Below are positions 23,666-26,865 of a stretch of 26,865 nucleotides of DNA, one piece after another. The DNA lies in assembly GCA_964607865.1 (NCBI GenBank), contig CAZSLZ010000029.1, positions 1-26,865 on the forward strand, given 5' to 3'. The number at the start of each line of letters is the position of its first letter. The first letter of the stretch is position 1. The stretch is from CAZSLZ01 sp964607865 (lineage in GTDB: Bacteria; Vulcanimicrobiota; JAJTBE01; CAZSLZ01). Position numbers and translations under genes: made by a program. The notes beneath the pieces are model-generated. The model did no database searches and was not told the DNA's origin. It saw nothing but the letters and a program-made list of their open reading frames with translations.

Positions 23666-26600
23666 GTGAAAGACAAGGATTTTAAACAAACTCCTGTAGC
23701 TATAATCGGATTGGGTTCAATTTTCCCTAATTCCCCCAATATTCAGGAATATTGGCAGACGATAAAAAATAAGATTGATGCTATCACGTCGATTCCTGAA
23801 ACTCATTGGAATATCGAGGACTATTTCAGTGAAGATAAAACCGCCAGAGACAAAACTTATGGTAAAACCGGGGGGTTTATTCCTGGTATTGATTTTAATC
23901 CCATGGAGTATGCTATAACCCCCAATGCCCTTGAAGCTGTTGATACATCACAGTTGCTGGGTTTAATGGTGGCTTCGCAGGCTCTGGAGGATGCCGGTTA
24001 CAGCAAGGATTCAGAGTTTGACAGGGACAAAGTAAGCGTGATTCTGGGAATCACCGGAAGTCTTAAACTTATTATTCCTCTGGGAGCCCGGATGGGGCGG
24101 CCCATATGGGAAAAAGCCCTGAAAAATGCAGGTATTCATCCTGATATGGTTCAGGATATTGTAGAGGATATTTCTGACTCTTATGTGGGCTGGCAGGAAA
24201 GTTCCTTTCCTGGATTATTGGGAAATGTGGTTTCCGGCAGGATTGCCAACTACCTGGATTTTGGCGGTACCAATTGCTCTGTGGATGCAGCCTGCGGTAG
24301 TTCTCTAAGTGCCCTGCATATGGCCACCATGGAATTGGTAGAGGGCAGAAGTAATATGGTGGTTACCGGCGGTGTGGATACCTTTAATGATATCTTCATG
24401 TACATGTGCTTCAGTAAAACCCCGGCATTATCGCCCACCGGCCATGCCCGGCCTTTTGCAGAGAATTCCGATGGCACTATCATCGGTGAAGGCCTGGGAA
24501 TGGTAGTCCTGAAAAGGTTGGAAGATGCAGAGAAAGACGGAGATAAAATTTATGCGGTAATCCGCGGAGTCGGAACCTCAAGCGACGGTAAGGGGGCGGC
24601 AATATTTGCGCCCCAGAGTAAAGGCCAGAAAAAAGCCATGGAGGAAGCTTACCAGGTTTCTGGTATTAATCCCAGGACAGTGGAGTTGATGGAAGCCCAT
24701 GGTACGGGAACCGCAGTGGGAGATCTCATTGAGCTGGAATCCATCAAAAGTGTCTATGAAAAATATAGCCAGGATAAACAATGGTGCGCTCTGGGCTCGG
24801 TAAAATCCCAGATTGGGCACACCAAGGCTGCGGCAGGAACCGCAGGCATGATAAAAGTTGCACTGGCTCTGCACAACAAGGTTTTGCCGCCCACCCTGAA
24901 AGTGGAAAAACCCGCAGAGATAATTTATAAAGGTGGAACCCCTTATTATATAAACTCTGAAACCCGGCCGTGGGTGCCTTCCCATGACCACCCACGCAGG
25001 GCGTCTTTAAGCTCGTTTGGTTTCGGTGGAAGCAATTATCACTGCGTAATTGAAGAATATAGAAGTGAAAAACCTGAAATTGACTGGAATTATAATATAG
25101 ATTTAATTGCTCTTTCCGCCGATACTCAATCCAGGCTCAAGGAGAAGGTCAGCACCTGGCTGGAAGGGATTTCCTGGAAAGAACTGAGAAGACGGGCTGG
25201 AAAATTCCGTAACGAGTTCAATGTAAAGGAAAATTATAGAATTATCTTTGTGGTGGAAAAAGATAAATCGGATATAAAAAAAATGGCAAGAAATGCCCTG
25301 AATATGTTTGATTCCAGGAAAGGCGAAAAATGCTGGAGTACCCCCGATGGAATATTTTTCGGTTCTGGTAAATTGAACGGCAAGCTGGGTGTGCTTTTCC
25401 CCGGCCAGGGAGCCCAATATACCAACATGATGAAAGAACTTGCCTGTCAATTCCCTCAATTTATGGATATACTCACAACAGCCAACTTCAATTTTGAAAA
25501 AAACAAAAGCAATGAGTTGGACAGGAAATTGGCTGAATATATTTACCCCATACCTGAATTTGATGATGAAACCAGGAAAGCCAACCAGAAAGCCATTACC
25601 GATACCCGGGTGGCTCAGCCCGCACTGGGAGCGGTGAATATTGGTTCTTACGAGGTTTTAAAATATTTTGGTTTGAAGGGTGATGTTTTTGCCGGGCATA
25701 GCTACGGAGAATTAACAGCCCTGCATGCTGGCGGAGTAATTGAACTGGAAGATCTGAATTATCTCTCAGCTCTGAGAGGAGATTTGATGACCCGCCAGAA
25801 AGGCGAGCTGGGAACAATGCTGGCGGTTCAGGAAGATCTGGAAAAAATTGAAAAGGTTCTTAAAGAGAACAATCTTGACCTGGTTCTTGCCAATAAAAAT
25901 GCTCCCTCGCAGGGAGTGGTTTCGGGCGCTACCGGGCAGATTAAAAAGGCCAGGGAAGTTTTTGACAAAATGGGTATCAGGAATACCCTGCTGAATGTGG
26001 CGGCAGCTTTCCACAGCCCATTGATCTCCAATGCCCAGAAACCCTTTGCAGAGGCATTGAAAAATGTTAAATTCAAGAAAGCTCATTCTCCGGTGTATTC
26101 AAATACTCTGGGGGACAAATATCCAGCAACCCCCAACAAAATTAAAGAGATTCTTGCCAATCAGTTGGCAAGCCCGGTGGAATTCGTCGATGAAATAAGA
26201 AATATGTATAAAGACGGGGTTAACACGTTTGTGGAAATAGGCCCTCGCACTATACTTGCCAACCTGGTAAAGAATATTCTCAAAGACCAGGAACATACGG
26301 TGTTTTCTCTTGATTTTTCAAAAGGAAAGAAAAACGGAATTTCAGATCTGGCAAAATTTCTTGCCCAGGCAGTTGCCATTGGAATGGAACTTGAATTGGG
26401 TAAATGGAACCCCATGAGTGAATTTGAAAAACGGGAAATGGCAAAACCCAAACCCAGAATGACTGTGACTATTAACGGTGCAAACTATGTTTCACCGAAG
26501 AAAAAAACCAACAGAAAGCCCAGGGTTTCCGTCGGACAGAAGGCCCAGGCTTTACAAACTCCGGTTTTAAAAAAAGAAACCGTGAAAATTGAACAGCAAC

Positions 26601-26865
26601 CAAAATCCAAACAATTTGTAGGGGATAGTATGAACAACAATCAAAATCAACAAAACCATTCAGCTTTTTATGAAGCATTGAAATTAACACAGAAGAATAT
26701 TGAATCGTTACAAAGACTTCAGGAACAGACTGCCGGGCTTCATCAGCGTTTTCTGGAAAACCAGGATGAAGCTTTGAAGACTTTCCAGATGCTGCATATG
26801 CAGCAACAGCAATTGATGACCGGCCAGCCGGTTACCATGCCCCAGATGCCGGCTATCCCTGCGAT
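23666..26865 (+). CDS. pfaA: PfaA-like polyunsaturated-fatty-acid/secondary-lipid synthase (KS-AT...), 3' partial
   Basis: The start is GTG 23666, preceded by GAGGAG. The frame is open to the window end, so 1066 codons are visible. An iterative type I ketosynthase (about 10-450) has active site DAACGSSL with C210, H345 in EAHGTGT and H385 in KSQIGHTKAAAG. An acyltransferase follows (about 570-900): LGVLFPGQGAQY, GHSYGEL with S679, and AAFHSP with H783. After it comes MTVTINGANYVSPKKK, the short segment that follows AT in PfaA proteins, and a Gln/Met-rich linker. Tandem acyl carrier domains and a ketoreductase are expected beyond the edge. DAACxSL fits PfaA rather than modular polyketide synthases (DTACSSS). 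The product could be a polyunsaturated fatty acid or another specialised lipid. Confidence 0.92.
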   Translation, partial: MKDKDFKQTPVAIIGLGSIFPNSPNIQEYWQTIKNKIDAITSIPETHWNIEDYFSEDKTARDKTYGKTGGFIPGIDFNPMEYAITPNALEAVDTSQLLGLMVASQALEDAGYSKDSEFDRDKVSVILGITGSLKLIIPLGARMGRPIWEKALKNAGIHPDMVQDIVEDISDSYVGWQESSFPGLLGNVVSGRIANYLDFGGTNCSVDAACGSSLSALHMATMELVEGRSNMVVTGGVDTFNDIFMYMCFSKTPALSPTGHARPFAENSDGTIIGEGLGMVVLKRLEDAEKDGDKIYAVIRGVGTSSDGKGAAIFAPQSKGQKKAMEEAYQVSGINPRTVELMEAHGTGTAVGDLIELESIKSVYEKYSQDKQWCALGSVKSQIGHTKAAAGTAGMIKVALALHNKVLPPTLKVEKPAEIIYKGGTPYYINSETRPWVPSHDHPRRASLSSFGFGGSNYHCVIEEYRSEKPEIDWNYNIDLIALSADTQSRLKEKVSTWLEGISWKELRRRAGKFRNEFNVKENYRIIFVVEKDKSDIKKMARNALNMFDSRKGEKCWSTPDGIFFGSGKLNGKLGVLFPGQGAQYTNMMKELACQFPQFMDILTTANFNFEKNKSNELDRKLAEYIYPIPEFDDETRKANQKAITDTRVAQPALGAVNIGSYEVLKYFGLKGDVFAGHSYGELTALHAGGVIELEDLNYLSALRGDLMTRQKGELGTMLAVQEDLEKIEKVLKENNLDLVLANKNAPSQGVVSGATGQIKKAREVFDKMGIRNTLLNVAAAFHSPLISNAQKPFAEALKNVKFKKAHSPVYSNTLGDKYPATPNKIKEILANQLASPVEFVDEIRNMYKDGVNTFVEIGPRTILANLVKNILKDQEHTVFSLDFSKGKKNGISDLAKFLAQAVAIGMELELGKWNPMSEFEKREMAKPKPRMTVTINGANYVSPKKKTNRKPRVSVGQKAQALQTPVLKKETVKIEQQPKSKQFVGDSMNNNQNQQNHSAFYEALKLTQKNIESLQRLQEQTAGLHQRFLENQDEALKTFQMLHMQQQQLMTGQPVTMPQMPAIPA

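Noticed and set aside
24250..26690. Minus-strand open frames beneath the PfaA-like gene
   Set aside because: The plus frame is open for 1066 codons with complete KS and AT catalytic motifs; the antisense frames are shadows.
1..26865. Search for CRISPR arrays, tRNA/rRNA genes, insertion sequences, attachment sites and riboswitches
   Set aside because: No regularly spaced repeats, no tRNA-like cloverleaf ends, no transposase or integrase motifs and no recognisable riboswitch core were seen by reading; a tool search could still find weak cases.

Overview
The window is a 26.9 kb piece of a bacterial chromosome, probably from a metagenome assembly because it contains a run of ten Ns at 8534-8543. 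By eye it is moderately AT-rich. Genes are mostly densely packed, have good Shine-Dalgarno sequences, and use ATG, GTG and TTG starts. Ribosomal proteins L13 and S9, a type I-beta DAHP synthase homologue and an IspF domain show it is bacterial. Several odd architectures and pilin-head proteins with internal membrane anchors suggest an uncultured lineage; a Riflebacteria/Wallbacteria-type candidate phylum is only a guess from general impression. I see no tRNA, rRNA, CRISPR array, insertion sequence, phage gene or origin.

Left part (1-5525): a galactose-1-phosphate uridylyltransferase cut by the window edge, a MoeA-like/periplasmic-binding-protein fusion and a PNPOx-fold flavoprotein form a plus-strand run. 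It ends at a perfect bidirectional terminator shared with a convergent CPBP membrane protease. Then come an AT-rich gap and a two-TM potassium channel with an RCK domain whose N-terminal third is broken.

Middle-left (5541-10422): two paralogous sensor kinase genes on the minus strand, one full length and one reduced to the ATPase domain. Divergent from them are three plus-strand genes for a shared pilin-head-like domain marked by C-x3-N, P-x-C-P and C-x-G-x-N-H. The middle copy is frameshifted, and the third carries a very long Glu/Lys-rich N-terminal region interrupted by the assembly gap.

Middle (10495-14831): CorA, a tandemly duplicated glycine-zipper protein, and on the minus strand rplM-rpsI followed by a SpoU/TrmH-type RNA methyltransferase.

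Right part (14967-21847): a divergent DAHP-synthase-like enzyme, a universal stress protein and an APC permease with an inserted domain form an operon. They are followed by an RecF/OLD-like ATPase, a single-TM protein and a fusion of a ClpC-type N-terminal domain to IspF. Last (21987-end) is a polyunsaturated-fatty-acid-synthase-like locus: pfaD, then a PfaA-like KS-AT megasynthase running off the window.

The most unusual items are the Clp-N/IspF fusion, the DAHP synthase homologue with altered substrate and metal residues, the permease with an inserted beta domain, the duplicated glycine-zipper protein, the family of non-prepilin pilin-head proteins, and the pfaD-first lipid synthase locus.
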